From positions 185,538,053 to 185,602,052 of the forward strand of contig CM048552.1 of assembly GCA_026413225.1 (NCBI GenBank): DNA of 64,000 nucleotides, given 5' to 3'. The stretch comes from Otis tarda. Its lineage: Eukaryota > Chordata > Aves > Otidiformes > Otididae. The notes beneath the pieces are model-generated. The model was not told the origin of the DNA. It was given only the letters and a program-made list of their open reading frames with translations, and searched no databases. Both the position numbers and the translations under genes were made by a program. The first letter of the stretch is position 1. Each line of letters opens with the position of its first letter. Positions 12,918 to 23,400 of this stretch are shown in pieces.

Positions 12918-13104
12918 TGTGGTGGGTTGACCAAGGCTGGATGCCATATGCCCACCAAAGCCACTCTATCTCTCCCCCTCCTCAGCTGGACAGGGGAGAG
13001 GAAATATAACAAAAGGCTCGTGGGTCGAGATAAGGACAGGGAGAGATCACTCACCAATGACTGTCACAGGCAGAACAGGCTCAACTCAGGGAAAATTAGT
13101 TTAA

Positions 13105-13110
13105 TTTATT
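13105..13110 (-). promoter_or_regulatory. Poly(A) signal AATAAA of the nested LTR
   Basis: Reverse complement of 'tttatt' within the R/U5 side of the solo LTR. Its position, roughly four fifths of the way through the LTR in its own orientation, is as expected for the signal that ends viral transcripts. Confidence 0.6.
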
Positions 13111-13359
13111 ACCAATCAAATCAGAAAAGGATAATGAGAAATAAAAACTAAATCTTAAAACACCTTCTCCCCATTCTTCCCTTCTTCCAGGTCCTAATTT
13201 TATTCCCAGTTTCTCTACCTTCTCCCCCTGGGTGGCACAGCAGGGGAAATAGGGAACGGGGTTGCAGTCAGTTCATCACACGTTGTCTCTGCCACTTCTT
13301 CCTCCTCAGGGCGAGGACTCCTCACACTCTTCCCCTGCTCCAGCATGGGGTCCCTCCCA

Positions 13360-13600
13360 CGGGAGATGGTCCTCTGTGAACTGCTCCAACATGAGTCCTT
13401 CCCACAGGTTGCCGTTCTTCATGAACCAGGGTCACAGCCTCCTTCGAGCATCCACCTGCCCCAGAGTGGGGTCCTCCCTCCCCGGGCTGCAGGTGGATCT
13501 CTGCTCCTCCGTGGGCCTCCATGGGCTGCAGGGGGACAGACGGCCTCACCATGGGCTGCACCACGGGCTGCAGGGGAATCTCTGCTCCAGTGTCTGAAGC
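13360..13600 (-). repeat. Degenerate tandem repeat inside the LTR
   Basis: Repeated 'gggctgcagg' / 'ctgctcc' modules occur at about 13483, 13533, 13552 and 13565, with diverged spacers. These modules create GC-rich, proline- and glutamine-rich spurious translations on both strands. The number of modules in this LTR type is likely to vary between copies (inference). Confidence 0.6.
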
Positions 13601-13893
13601 ACCTCCTCCCCATCCTTCTTCACTGACCTTGATGTCTAGGAAGTTGTTTCTCTCACATATTCTCACTCCTCTCTCCTGACTGCAGTAGCACAAGTATTTT
13701 TTCCCCTTCTTAAGTGTGTTATGACAGAGATGCTATCACTGTCATTGATGGACTTGGCCTTGGCCAGTGGTAGGTCCATCTTGGAGCCAGCTGACACTGG
13801 CTCTATTGGACACAGGAAGCTTCTAGAAGCTTCTCACAGAAGCCACCCCTGTAGCCCCCTACTATCAAAACCTTGCCACACAAATCCAATACA

Positions 13894-15012
13894 CAGGTGC
13901 TGATTTGATGGGGGGATGATCCATTCCCTCAACCTGTCAGCTCTCCTCCTGTTCATACAGCTCAGGAAGCTGTTGCCCACCTTTGCTGCCAGGGCACACT
14001 GTTGGCTCCTGTGCAACTCATTGTCCAGCCTGCCCCCAGGTCAATTCCACAGATCTGCTCCCCAAGCAACCTCCAACCTGCATCACTGCTGGGGCTTCTT
14101 GCTTACCAGGTGCAGGACTTTTCATTTATCTTAATTGTATTTCATAAGCCTCCTGTTGACCCATTCCTCTGGATGGCAGCCCTGCTTTTGAGCATATCAG
14201 TTGGTTTCCCCAGCTTGTCATCATCTTGCTTCAAACTTGACGAGAGTGCACTCAGTTGCATCCTCCAAAGTCTCTGATAAAGACATTAGATAGGACAGAA
14301 CCCAAGAGAAGAGGACCCCTGCAGTATTTCACTTGTCACAGGCATCCAGGTGGAGGACAATCCATTAACTGTGGTCCTCTGATCCTCATCATCCAACCAT
14401 ATTTATACCCATCTAGCCATCCACTCATCCAAAACTTATGTCTCAACTTGGATACAAAAATATTGTGTCCAAAATCCCTGCTAAAATCAAGGTGAATTAT
14501 ATCAATTCCTCTCCTCTAATCCACAAATCTAGTAATTTTATTACAGAAAGATATCAGGTGGGTCAGGAGCCATTAAGCATGATTTATGCATGGTAAATCC
14601 ATGCTGATTATATTCCCTCTGGTCACATGAGTGACCAGAAATGTGCTCCAAGAGGATTTGCTCCATGGTTTTCCCACGGACTGCAGTGAGGTTGATCAGC
14701 CTGTAATTCCTTTTGAACTTCTTTGAAGATGAGTGCCTTTCTTCAGGTGTTGGAGGCCTCCCTCAGTTTGCACAGTCCTTCAAATATGATAGAGAAAAGC
14801 CTTGTGAAGACATCTAACATCTCTCTCATCATCCTTGGATGCAGCTTATGAGCCACAGGGACTTGTGTTGCTCATGTTCTCTCAAGTAATCCCTGACTCA
14901 TCTGCACTGCTGTTCCTTCTTCTCCTCCTCTAACCCTGTCACTAACCACAGAGGTCTGGGAGATCTATAGAGTGAAGACTGTGGCAAAGAAGGCATTGAA
15001 AACATCAGTCTT
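13894..15012 (-). mobile_element. CR1 LINE, 5' part (continuation across the LTR)
   Basis: Continuation of the CR1 at 12443-12917. Read on the minus strand it runs through the reverse-transcriptase region of ORF2. On the plus strand the markers are 'ggtgcaggacttttcattt' near 14110, 'ccattcctctggatggcagcc' near 14161 (first-strand block before the ..IQRDL segment), 'catccaggtggaggacaat' near 14344, 'gcatgatttatgcatgg...aatccatgctgatta' near 14577-14610 and 'ggcattgaaaacatcag' near 14990. The total CR1 length including the 3' part is about 1.6 kb, so it is 5'-truncated. Frameshifts and stops abound. Confidence 0.85.
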
Positions 15013-17896
15013 AGCTGAGACTGAAGCTGAGATGGCAATAAAGTTGCACAGGGATTGCAAAAAAGAATGGCTTTGACACTAAGTCTATGTAGGTGAATGT
15101 CATCTTGGCTGTGTCACGTGGACGTGCTAGAACTTCTCTGCTAAAAACCATTGTAAGACTTGTGATGAGCAAAGAATAATGCATTTTTCCTTAGACGCTC
15201 TCTCAGAAAAGGCTCAACAGCATTAGACAGAGCTTAAACAAATGTGTTCAAACTAAGACACTTACTTCTTGTGAAAACTGTTGGTCCAAAACATTCAAGT
15301 TTGGCAAAGAACTGAAAATAGCAGGAATCATCATCTGTGACATGAAGAGTTTATTTGCATCTCAATAAAGAAGTGTCTGTCAGCTTGATGGTGTTTAATA
15401 ACAATGTTGTCCTTTTATTTTTAGTTACCACTTCTGAAACAGCTCTCTCTAGAAACCAGTAGAGAAAATTATTTCTACTTCCATGCTCACAAATATCTCC
15501 ATTACAGTCTATCGACAACTCCCCATGCAGCCACCCACCCAACTTCAACTACTTGTAATTATTTTTTGCATTGCCAGGATAATGGCCTTGTTTATTAGTG
15601 AGGGTTACTCATTGTAAAAGCCATTTTTCTGCTTGCACTTCTACTGCATGCTGAGCAATGCTGGGAATAAATGATTGCTCAGCTCTCATGTTTTATCATA
15701 TAGAAATGTTGTGCAATTTGTAACAGACAAATTTAATGGACTGATCACATACAATATTTGTGTAATTTAATTTGTTGGGCTGGTTTTGTGTCGGCCTTAC
15801 ATTTCTAGACAGTTCTTAGTGTTTTCAACGTTCTACCCCTTTTATTTTCTATTGTTAAGGATCCTTCTATAGAGACATTTTCCTGATTGCCTGTTACAAA
15901 CATGGTTAAAATTCTAAATTATTCTTCTTTCTCTGTTAAACCTTGGCCTTTACACAAAGGAGAGGAAATGAAAGGAACGTATTTCCTCATTTCATTTACA
16001 CAAGATATGATGCTGAAGAAGCCTCAGTTGTTTTTAAGGTATTTATGAAACAAAAGGATGTGTTGTTGTTGGGATTTTTTGCCAAAGCTCTAACAAATTT
16101 TTCAACACTAATTGCTCCAAAACTTGAAATTATCAGGCAGAGAGGACTGAGATCTTATGCAATTACATAGCATTGTTGCTAGAAAAACTTGATCTTTAAT
16201 TCTTTGCTTAAAAACTTGTGGCATTAATACTACTATGTCCACATTTTTGTCAAAGGTAACAGGAACTGTCAATTCTCACTTAAAACAAAATGTTATTAAA
16301 ATGTTTCAAAATAATGATTGCATTTTTCCTTGATTTCAATTTGAATTTTCATTTTTAAAAGTTAGTAAACATTAGTTGGGAAACATTGCTTAAAATGGTT
16401 CTGTTTTGAACACTGCCAAGAGTTTGTAATTATAAAAACACTTTCGGTATCATTTTCTCAGTACCAGAAGATCTCATTATTCCTGCTATCTATGGCTGAT
16501 ACCATAGACCTAGAACAGTTTTGCTATGTTTTCTGCAGGTTAACATCTTATTGTCTTTTTAATCTCTTTGAATTGGATAAGAACCATTCATATCTACTTC
16601 TCTACTGAAAATGGAGTATTCTCTGAAGAGTGGTTTTAGCATAAGGTCCTTCAGAATGTGTTTTTTCTGGCAGGTTGATTTTTATGGAGGCAAACTGGCA
16701 AATAATGGCTTTTACTGAGCAAGTATTTTTCAGAAATGTTCAGCACCTCCTATAACCCAAGGAGGCACCTGGGTAATTGACTTGGTATTAAAAAGAGAGG
16801 AATTAGAACAGTGAGGAACTCACCGGCTTTGGAAATGTGGCTCAACAGAGGTGCATATTCACCCAAAAGTGCAAACAAGAGAGCTTGATATTTGATTTTA
16901 CTTCCTTTTTACCCTATCCAGCTAGAGGACACCTGGCACAAATGCTTAACTGTTGTTTTCGAATCAAATGTTAACATTTCCAATTTAAGGTTAATTGAAC
17001 ACCTAGTCCAAAGCACACTACATGACCTTTTTCTGGTTTAATTTGCTATGGCTTAGTGTTACGGATGGTAGGAACATTAGCCAAGTGAGCTCCCTCTGTT
17101 TGTATCTCTTGTCATTAGTTTAATGAGAAGCTATTGCAGTGACTGGTTCCCTCTTTTGCTCTAAGGCTCTTGCCTTTGAAAACCTGGCAAAGAAAAGGTG
17201 AGGATCTAATAAAAGGAAAATTGAACTGTGTCTCTCTTTCTTTATTTTTCTCTATGCTCGTAATCATGGGGTGAGAACAAGTTCTTAGAGTCATTTAATC
17301 CTCCACTCCTACTGAAGTGCCCAGCAACTTCCCTGGGAGAGGGGTGGCCAGGTATCTCCGAGAAATTGTTCATCCTTATGGGGATTTCTCTGGGAGGATG
17401 GTTAGTTAGACACAAGTGCCCTGAGAGCAGGAATGGTGTGGGAGAGCCAGGAACCGATGTTTTACTCTCCCTTTTCCATGGCAGGGGTGACCAGCCCACA
17501 CCCATCGCATGGTGAAGAAGCCTATTACCCATCTCAGGAGATCAGACCACAGGAAGTCTGTAGCCTTCCCGAGGATGCAGAGCAGCTGAGTGGTGTGCAC
17601 AGAGGCTGGTGCCAGGACTGGAACCATGATATTAGTCATTCTTATTCTAGCCCACTTGCTCCTTTGACATTTTTGCAAAGGAAAAACTCACTGCTCTTGT
17701 GCTGCTGCCACTGGGCAGAACTCAGAACAGATCAGCTCTGGGGGCTCAGATGTCTCAGATGTAGGACTCATCTGGAGGAGGGAGCTACTCTAGGCTGTCT
17801 CATTTAGATCCATGTAATTAAGGGAGAAATATTTGTATTCTGGAACAAGTGGGTGCACATGTAAGATTAATTGAGTATACTCAGTGTGCTCCATTT
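15013..17896. other. Unique non-coding DNA, nothing recognised
   Basis: AT-rich sequence without a supported gene or transposon. The stretch 17000-17200 has the mixed, low-repeat texture seen in conserved non-coding DNA, but conservation cannot be judged here. The overlapping 90-124-codon frames at 17.24-17.81 kb occur on both strands and look like chance. Confidence 0.55.
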
Positions 17897-18390
17897 CACG
17901 GAATCAAAGAAAGGTTGAGGCTGGCAGGCACCTCTAGGGATCATCCATTCCAACCTCCTGCTCAGATAAGGGCCAGCTAAAGAAGGTTGCCCTTGACTGT
18001 GTCCCGTCGTGATTTGAATATCTCCAAGGATGGGAATTCCATAAGCTTTCTGGGCAACCTAATCCTGTACCTGACTACTCTCATAGTAAAAAGTTTGTTC
18101 CTGTATTTTAATACAGGAATCTAATTTCCTGTATTTTAATTTGTGCCCATTGCCTCTTGGCCTTTCAAAAATAGTACTGAGAACTGTTTGGCTCCATCTT
18201 CTTTACTCCTCCATCAGGTATTTATACACATGAGCCTTCTCTCCTCTGCTCTAAAGAGTCTCAGCCTCTTGTTGGGTGAGGGATGCTACAATCCCTTCAC
18301 CATCTTTGTGGCACTTTGCTGGACTTGCACTTGGGAGCCTAGGACTGGACCCAGCACTCCATGCACTACTTACCATGGAGGAAGGTTTCT
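17897..18390 (-). mobile_element. CR1 LINE fragment, minus strand
   Basis: A CR1 3' fragment in reverse orientation. It opens with the reverse complement of the 3' tail ('cacggaatcaaag...ggcaggcacctctagggatcatcc'), then carries the block ending ORF2 ('gatttgaatatctccaagg...ttctgggcaacctaatcctgtacctgac') and, further in, the reverse complement of the LEKRRL and GPSTP-like segments near 18250-18370. A local sequence rearrangement at 18098-18140 interrupts it. The right boundary is uncertain by about 50 bp. Stops and indels show it is an old copy. Confidence 0.88.
18098..18140. repeat. Local duplication with hairpin inside CR1
   Basis: The 15-mer 'ttcctgtattttaat' occurs at 18098-18112 and again at 18126-18140. 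Between them, 18110-18119 is the exact reverse complement of 18098-18107, giving a 10-bp stem with a 2-base loop. This arrangement fits a template switch during replication or repair within the CR1. Confidence 0.85.
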
Positions 18391-19593
18391 GGGCAGACAC
18401 AACCTTCACTTCAGTCATACTCCTGTGTGCGGCTGAGCAACGCCCTGGTCTCTCCTCTAAGACATTGCTACCCTCCCTTATCCAGACACAAGATATAACA
18501 GAGTTGGAGCTTTTCTTCATTTATTCTGTCAGAAACATTTTATTCTTCCAGCAGAAGCAGCTGCTGTTTCTGGTTTGGGCCAATGTCTGCACGTAGGGAT
18601 GGATGTATTTAATTGATCATTTGAATTGGTAAAGACTTATCTCCTGAGAGAGTATAAACTGAACTGGTAAGGAAAGCCAAGGCTACCTAGCTTCTAAACT
18701 GGGAGTAAAGGCTCCAAAACATGTGAAATATTTGAAAGGAAAAAAGTAGTTGGGATAGTTTTACTTGATCCACGTCATAAGATCAAAAAAGACTGAGTTG
18801 ACAAAACGCAGCCATTTTTCTTGAGGCCTGTTTGCAGCAGCCAGAGCAGAGCCACAGCAGAGCCTTGCGTATTTGATACCACTCAGCATCCGAGCTGTAT
18901 GTCAGTTCAGATACCAGCATACAGCTTGGACTATAACTACTGTCAGCTGTGATGCCATTAATAGGTTTTTTTCACTCGATTTCCCCTTTGATTCCCTCAT
19001 TGCCCCAGGTGACAGCTAACTGCTAATCCTCAGATGCTATTTGTTCCACTGGGACAAAAATGTTGAGTATGATGCAGAATGTGCAGATAAAGTAGAGTAT
19101 TTGTTGGAGTCCTGTATTCCTACTACAAATAGCTTTCACTTCCCTATGTGAATGTTCTTTCACCAGCCTAAGACACAAGGGCATCAGAAACCATGTTCTC
19201 AGATTAGAATCAAACCTAGGGTAAAACTTTGCCCTCACCTGGCCTCATGTAGCACCATTAACCTGCATAACATAATGTATGTAAATAAAAGGAGTATTCC
19301 TCTGCACTATTTTGGAGTCTTGCTTGGTCACTTTCTAATTATTATTACTATTTTTCTATATCTTTTCCACTATGTGAGATTTTCCTGAAGCAGCTGAAAG
19401 TTACACAGAGCTGGGTTAACAAAAGCTAATTAAACAATGAAGAATATATATTTATCTGAAATAAAGGATAAAAAATAGTACAATAATAAAATATCTAAAC
19501 AGGGAGGATCCCAGGAGGTCCATATCTCAATGTGCTGCTTGCAGTGACATGAGTATTGTCCTATAGAGCTTCCTTCTTCAAAAATGTAATAGG
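18391..19593. other. Unique non-coding DNA, nothing recognised
   Basis: No gene or transposon recognised. The frames at 18276-18596 and 19023-19388 show no motif, and the first begins inside the preceding CR1. Confidence 0.55.
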
Positions 19594-20386
19594 TTGCAAG
19601 CTGTGTGGTGCCGTCGACACGCTGGAAGGGAGGGATGCCATCCAGAGGGACCTGGACAGGCTGGAGAGGTGGGCCCGTGCCAACCTCATGAAGTTCAACC
19701 AGGCCAAGTGCAAGGTCCTGCACCTGGGTCGTGGCAATCCCAGGCACAAATACAGGCTGGGCGGAGAATGGATTGAGAGCAGCCCTGAGGAGAAAGACTT
19801 GGGAGTGCTGGTAGACGAGAGGCTCAACATGAGCGGGCAATGCGCCCTTGCAGCCCAGAAGGCCAACCGCATCCTGGGCTGCATCAAGAGGAGCGTGGCC
19901 AGCAGGTCGAGGGAGCTGATTCTGCCCCTCTACTCTGCCCTGGTGAGACCCCACCTGGAGTACTGTGTCCAGTTCTGGAGCCCCCAACACAAGAAGGACA
20001 TGGACCAGTTGGAGAGGGTCCAGAGGAGGGCCATGAAGATGATCAGAGGGCTGGAGCACCTCTCCTATGAGGACAGGCTGAGAGAGTTGGGGCTGTTCAG
20101 CCTGGAGAAGAGGAGGCTCCGGGGAGACCTGATAGCGGTCTTCCAATACCTCAAGGGGGCCTACAGGAAAGATGGGGAGAAACTGTTCAGTAGGGCCTCT
20201 TGTGATAGGACAAGGGGTAATGGGTTTAAATTAGAAGGAGGTAGGTTTAGATTAGATATTAGAAAAAAATTTTTTACAATGAGAGTTGTAGAGCACTGGA
20301 ACAGGTTGCCCAGAGAGGTGGTGGATGCCCCATCCCTGGAAGTGTTCAAGGCCAGGCTGGATGAGGCTCTGAGCAACCTGATCTAG
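19556..20386 (+). pseudogene. CR1 ORF2 C-terminal fragment (reverse-transcriptase thumb and C-terminal domain)
   Basis: An uninterrupted frame of 276 codons; the first dozen or so residues come from flanking DNA. CR1 ORF2 normally encodes an endonuclease followed by a reverse transcriptase, about 900 residues in all. This piece starts after the catalytic YADD box, so it has no enzymatic centre. Visible in order: the [17 protein letters not shown] block (residues about 32-48; RT motif D/E region), KCKVLHLG (51-58), the thumb segment [13 protein letters not shown], the CILG-type helix, [31 protein letters not shown] segment, [13 protein letters not shown] and the closing [25 protein letters not shown]. 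No stop or frameshift interrupts it. It has no promoter or start of its own and is not a host gene. The 238-codon open frame on the opposite strand is its shadow. Confidence 0.93.
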
Positions 20387-20480
20387 TCAGGGATGTCCCT
20401 GCTCTTGCGGGGGGGTTGGACTAGATGACCTTTGAAGGTCCCTTCCAACTCTATCCATTCTATGATTCTATGATTCTATG
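19594..20480 (+). mobile_element. CR1 LINE, 5'-truncated, youngest-looking copy
   Basis: A CR1 retrotransposon of about 890 bp in sense orientation. It holds the last part of ORF2, a stop codon at 20384-20386, a short 3' untranslated region with the 'ggttggactagatgacctttgaaggtcccttccaac' block (20414-20450) and a tail of the ATTCTATG unit repeated about three times (20457-20480). The 5' truncation point lies near 19594 and is inferred from where the resemblance to CR1 stops. GC content jumps well above that of the AT-rich flanks. The open reading frame and clean tail indicate a younger insertion than the other copies. Similar 3' end sequences at 37.4 and 59.5 kb suggest the same subfamily. 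Confidence 0.95.
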
Positions 20481-23400
20481 GTGACGACTGAGCTCCTCCT
20501 TCCTCTCCCAGATAATAGTTTAGCCAGGATGCTGCTTTGGTAAATGAGAAAGATACAGGACTATTGCAGTGGTAACAGATGTATGGATCCTGTTGTCAGA
20601 GATCCCAACAAAAAATGTCTCACAGAATATCTTTCTCCTTAATTCTCCCTAAACTCCTTAAGCAGGGCAGAAATAAGCATTACTGGTCAGCATTCGTAAT
20701 GCCATTGCTGCGCCCTGTGACAGCAGGCCTCGTCTGCATGGAGTTTTCTGGTTTTAATAATGGACCTTGTTTGTCAGGCTGCCTGGCACCTGTGGCCGCA
20801 CAGACAGGCATTTCAGTCCAGCTGTACTCTCCTTCCTGCACCTGAGCCAGCACCAGTCTTAAGTGCTGGTTATTGAAACACAGCTGAAAAATTGAAAATC
20901 CAAGTGACATCTCCTCTCCATCCACACCACCAGGTGATAGCTAGGCCAGGGAGAAGTCTTTAATGCTCCAAAGAAGAATGTACATGAAGGGAAAGCAAAG
21001 TGAATTCACTCAGTCCAGAACGAGGGTAGCATGTGAAAACCCTCATTTTCACACAACAGGATCCCTCTTTAGATCACAATCAGTGTTTCAAGGGGGATCT
21101 AAGGAAACAGACTGGCATGTACAGGGATCAGTCTGGGGGAAGGCAGAGGAAACATGCCTCTGTGCTGCTGTCCTATGTGACCACACAAGTGACACAATGC
21201 ACCTCTTTGAAGTGCTGGTGCGATGTGTCAGTGATGGTAAGCCAAATCCTACCACCGCTTCCAGCAGCTGATCCATTACACACTTCCACAACAGGTTTTA
21301 AGTTTGAATGAATGCATTACATAGGTGAAAACAAGTAAGATTATTTTACAAGTAAGATTGCAAATAATCCAGCTGGTACTGTTGTTTTCTTCCGAACCTC
21401 CTTTCCTTCATGGAAAAGCGGTTTTTCTGATAGGAGCATTTTCGGAAACAATTACTTTGTCACTGCACCTGGTACGAACAAAGACTAATTTATTTTCTCT
21501 TGTTTCCTTGTTCTCTCTTTTTTAATATACTTCTCCTCCTTGTTGCTGCTTTGGTCTTTTATTTTCATTTTCTTCTTCCAAAGCTGCAATTATAAATGCG
21601 GAGAATGGAAATGAATAGCAGGTACTGAGGCAATGAAACACCAGCCATCCTTTCTGGGGGGCTGCTTTCTCAAGATCTCCCCAGTAAGTTGAAGACACAC
21701 GTACATCTTCTTTCTCCAGAGTACATTGTTAAGAAGTATTTCAAACAGGCAGTAGCCTTCATATCTTTTTGTTCTAAAATTAAAAAGTTATTTCATGGGC
21801 CACTTAATAAAGAATACTTCTAGTTGATTGCAATTTAATGAGAGAAAAGGACATTAGGAAGTTGGTGCCAAGGGATGCTATATAAAATTAAATGACTGGT
21901 GTGAGCTATATTTTCCCTCTAATTAGTACTCTTGATGGGTAGGTAGCGTCAAAGCAGTAGGAAATGCAAAGACTTCAGGAGCTCAATATGAATTCAATAT
22001 TACTGTTCAAGCAAGCTTCTGACATAGCACTATATAATCAAAGCATCCTCCAACTCTGCAACATAATAAGCAAGACATGGAAAGGTCTAAATAACACATA
22101 AACATCACTGACATGACATTTATACTGTTTCTGAAAAATTGAATTCCTCCTTTTTAGAAATTACAGCAAATCTTCCTAAGCATACTCTTGAATGGCTGCA
22201 GTTCCCCAGCTCCTGGCTCTCCATCTGCGCCCCCCCACCTCCCCCACAAGCTGCAGTGTTGCTACATCTTCCCTTCCTTGTCCAAGAAGAAATATTCGTA
22301 AGTTTTGTTCTGCTCATCTTTTAGGTTCTAAGATAAACAAATAGTGATGGAGCACATAGGAACCACTGCTCACAGCGTTCACAAGAGAGTATCACAGGTG
22401 AGTCTAACCTTTGTCTTCCACCCACCCCAGAGAGAAAAAGAAGGAACACCACATGCAGTACTGGTAGTTGTACATTGTAGGCCAAATTTTCAGCCTTCCA
22501 GGCTTTCACTACATTAATTCTTCATTGGCCTCTGTGTTGCAATGAATAAAATTAATATTTCAAAGTTATTAAAAGCCTTCCCATACTATTTTTAACTCTC
22601 CCTGTTGAAGAGCAGAACTGAAATGAACAATTATTTTGTGTTGGTATTGCTGTACCTCAGGAGCCCCAAACCAAGCTCAGACTCCTCCTGAATTTGACAA
22701 CCTCAAAAACTGAACGAGGACAACTTCCTGTAAGAAGAGATTCTGGTACAAGCTGCTCACGACTGCTCCGCTGTTGTCAGCAGCTTGTGAAAATTGAAAT
22801 TGGCCAACAGCTACCATTAACTAGCTTTAACTGAAAGCAGAGGTAGGTCAAACCACCTTCAGGATCCATCTCTGTTTTGGGCAAAATGTCCCAACAGTAT
22901 GCAGGAGTCCAAAGGAATTGCATCCAGCTTTTCTGGATCTTAGCCCTGTATCATCAAACAGTCTGGGTATCTGTTAGAAGGGCCAGGAATGCTGTTTTCT
23001 GATGGCTGCACACACCAGCACAAACACTCGGCTTTGGAATCTCAGCTCACACCTTCCTTTAGCTATATAAAAATTAAAATATGCTAGAATATTAAATGCA
23101 AATTGCACAACGATAAAACTGTCTGTAAGCAAGCTGTAACATTCACAGAATCCAATATGTAGAGAATAATTGCGGGACACCAGCTGCTGCTATGTTAAGA
23201 AGAAAATTTCTTCATTTTTATCTTTAAAAAAAAATCTGTTCTTTTTATAGAACTCTTCACTTTGGAGATTTTGAATTCCTTTCAAGCATATAAAATAATT
23301 ATACCTGACAGTTTCTATTTGATTTACTTGCAAAGTTTTGGATTAATTTTTTTTTAATCATTTCAAATCCTAATAATAAGAGTAATCAGTCATTTGCAGG

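Larger units (their letters stand above)
12918..13893 (-). mobile_element. Solo LTR of an avian endogenous retrovirus (ERVL-like), nested in CR1
   Basis: A 976-bp LTR bounded by TG (12918) and CA (13893). Its ends match an LTR type common in bird genomes: on the minus strand it starts TGTATTGGATTTGTGTGG and ends with GGTCAACCCACCACA. The host CR1 continues across it. The flanks read 'caggc' (12913-12917) and 'caggt' (13894-13898), a 5-bp target duplication with one transition. Five bases fits ERVL-class integrases (established for the class; the class call is inference). An AATAAA poly(A) signal on the minus strand lies at 13105-13110. The centre (about 13340-13590) holds degenerate repeats of a 'gggctgcagg' unit, which produce spurious open frames. 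No internal viral genes are present, so the provirus was reduced by LTR-LTR recombination. Confidence 0.88.

Noticed and set aside
13322..13693. 123-codon proline- and glutamine-rich frame (and plus-strand frames of 93-111 codons)
   Set aside because: They lie within the solo LTR and arise from its degenerate GC-rich repeats. Frames are open on both strands.
17242..17807. Overlapping 90-124-codon frames on both strands
   Set aside because: No recognisable protein motif, no splice context, and equal openness on both strands.
19430..20146. 238-codon open frame on the minus strand
   Set aside because: It is the antisense of CR1 ORF2. The GC-rich sense coding sequence suppresses stops on the other strand; the translation has no family resemblance.
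19600..20200. GC- and CpG-rich patch that could pass for a CpG-island promoter
   Set aside because: The composition is explained by the young CR1 coding sequence; no gene start is nearby.
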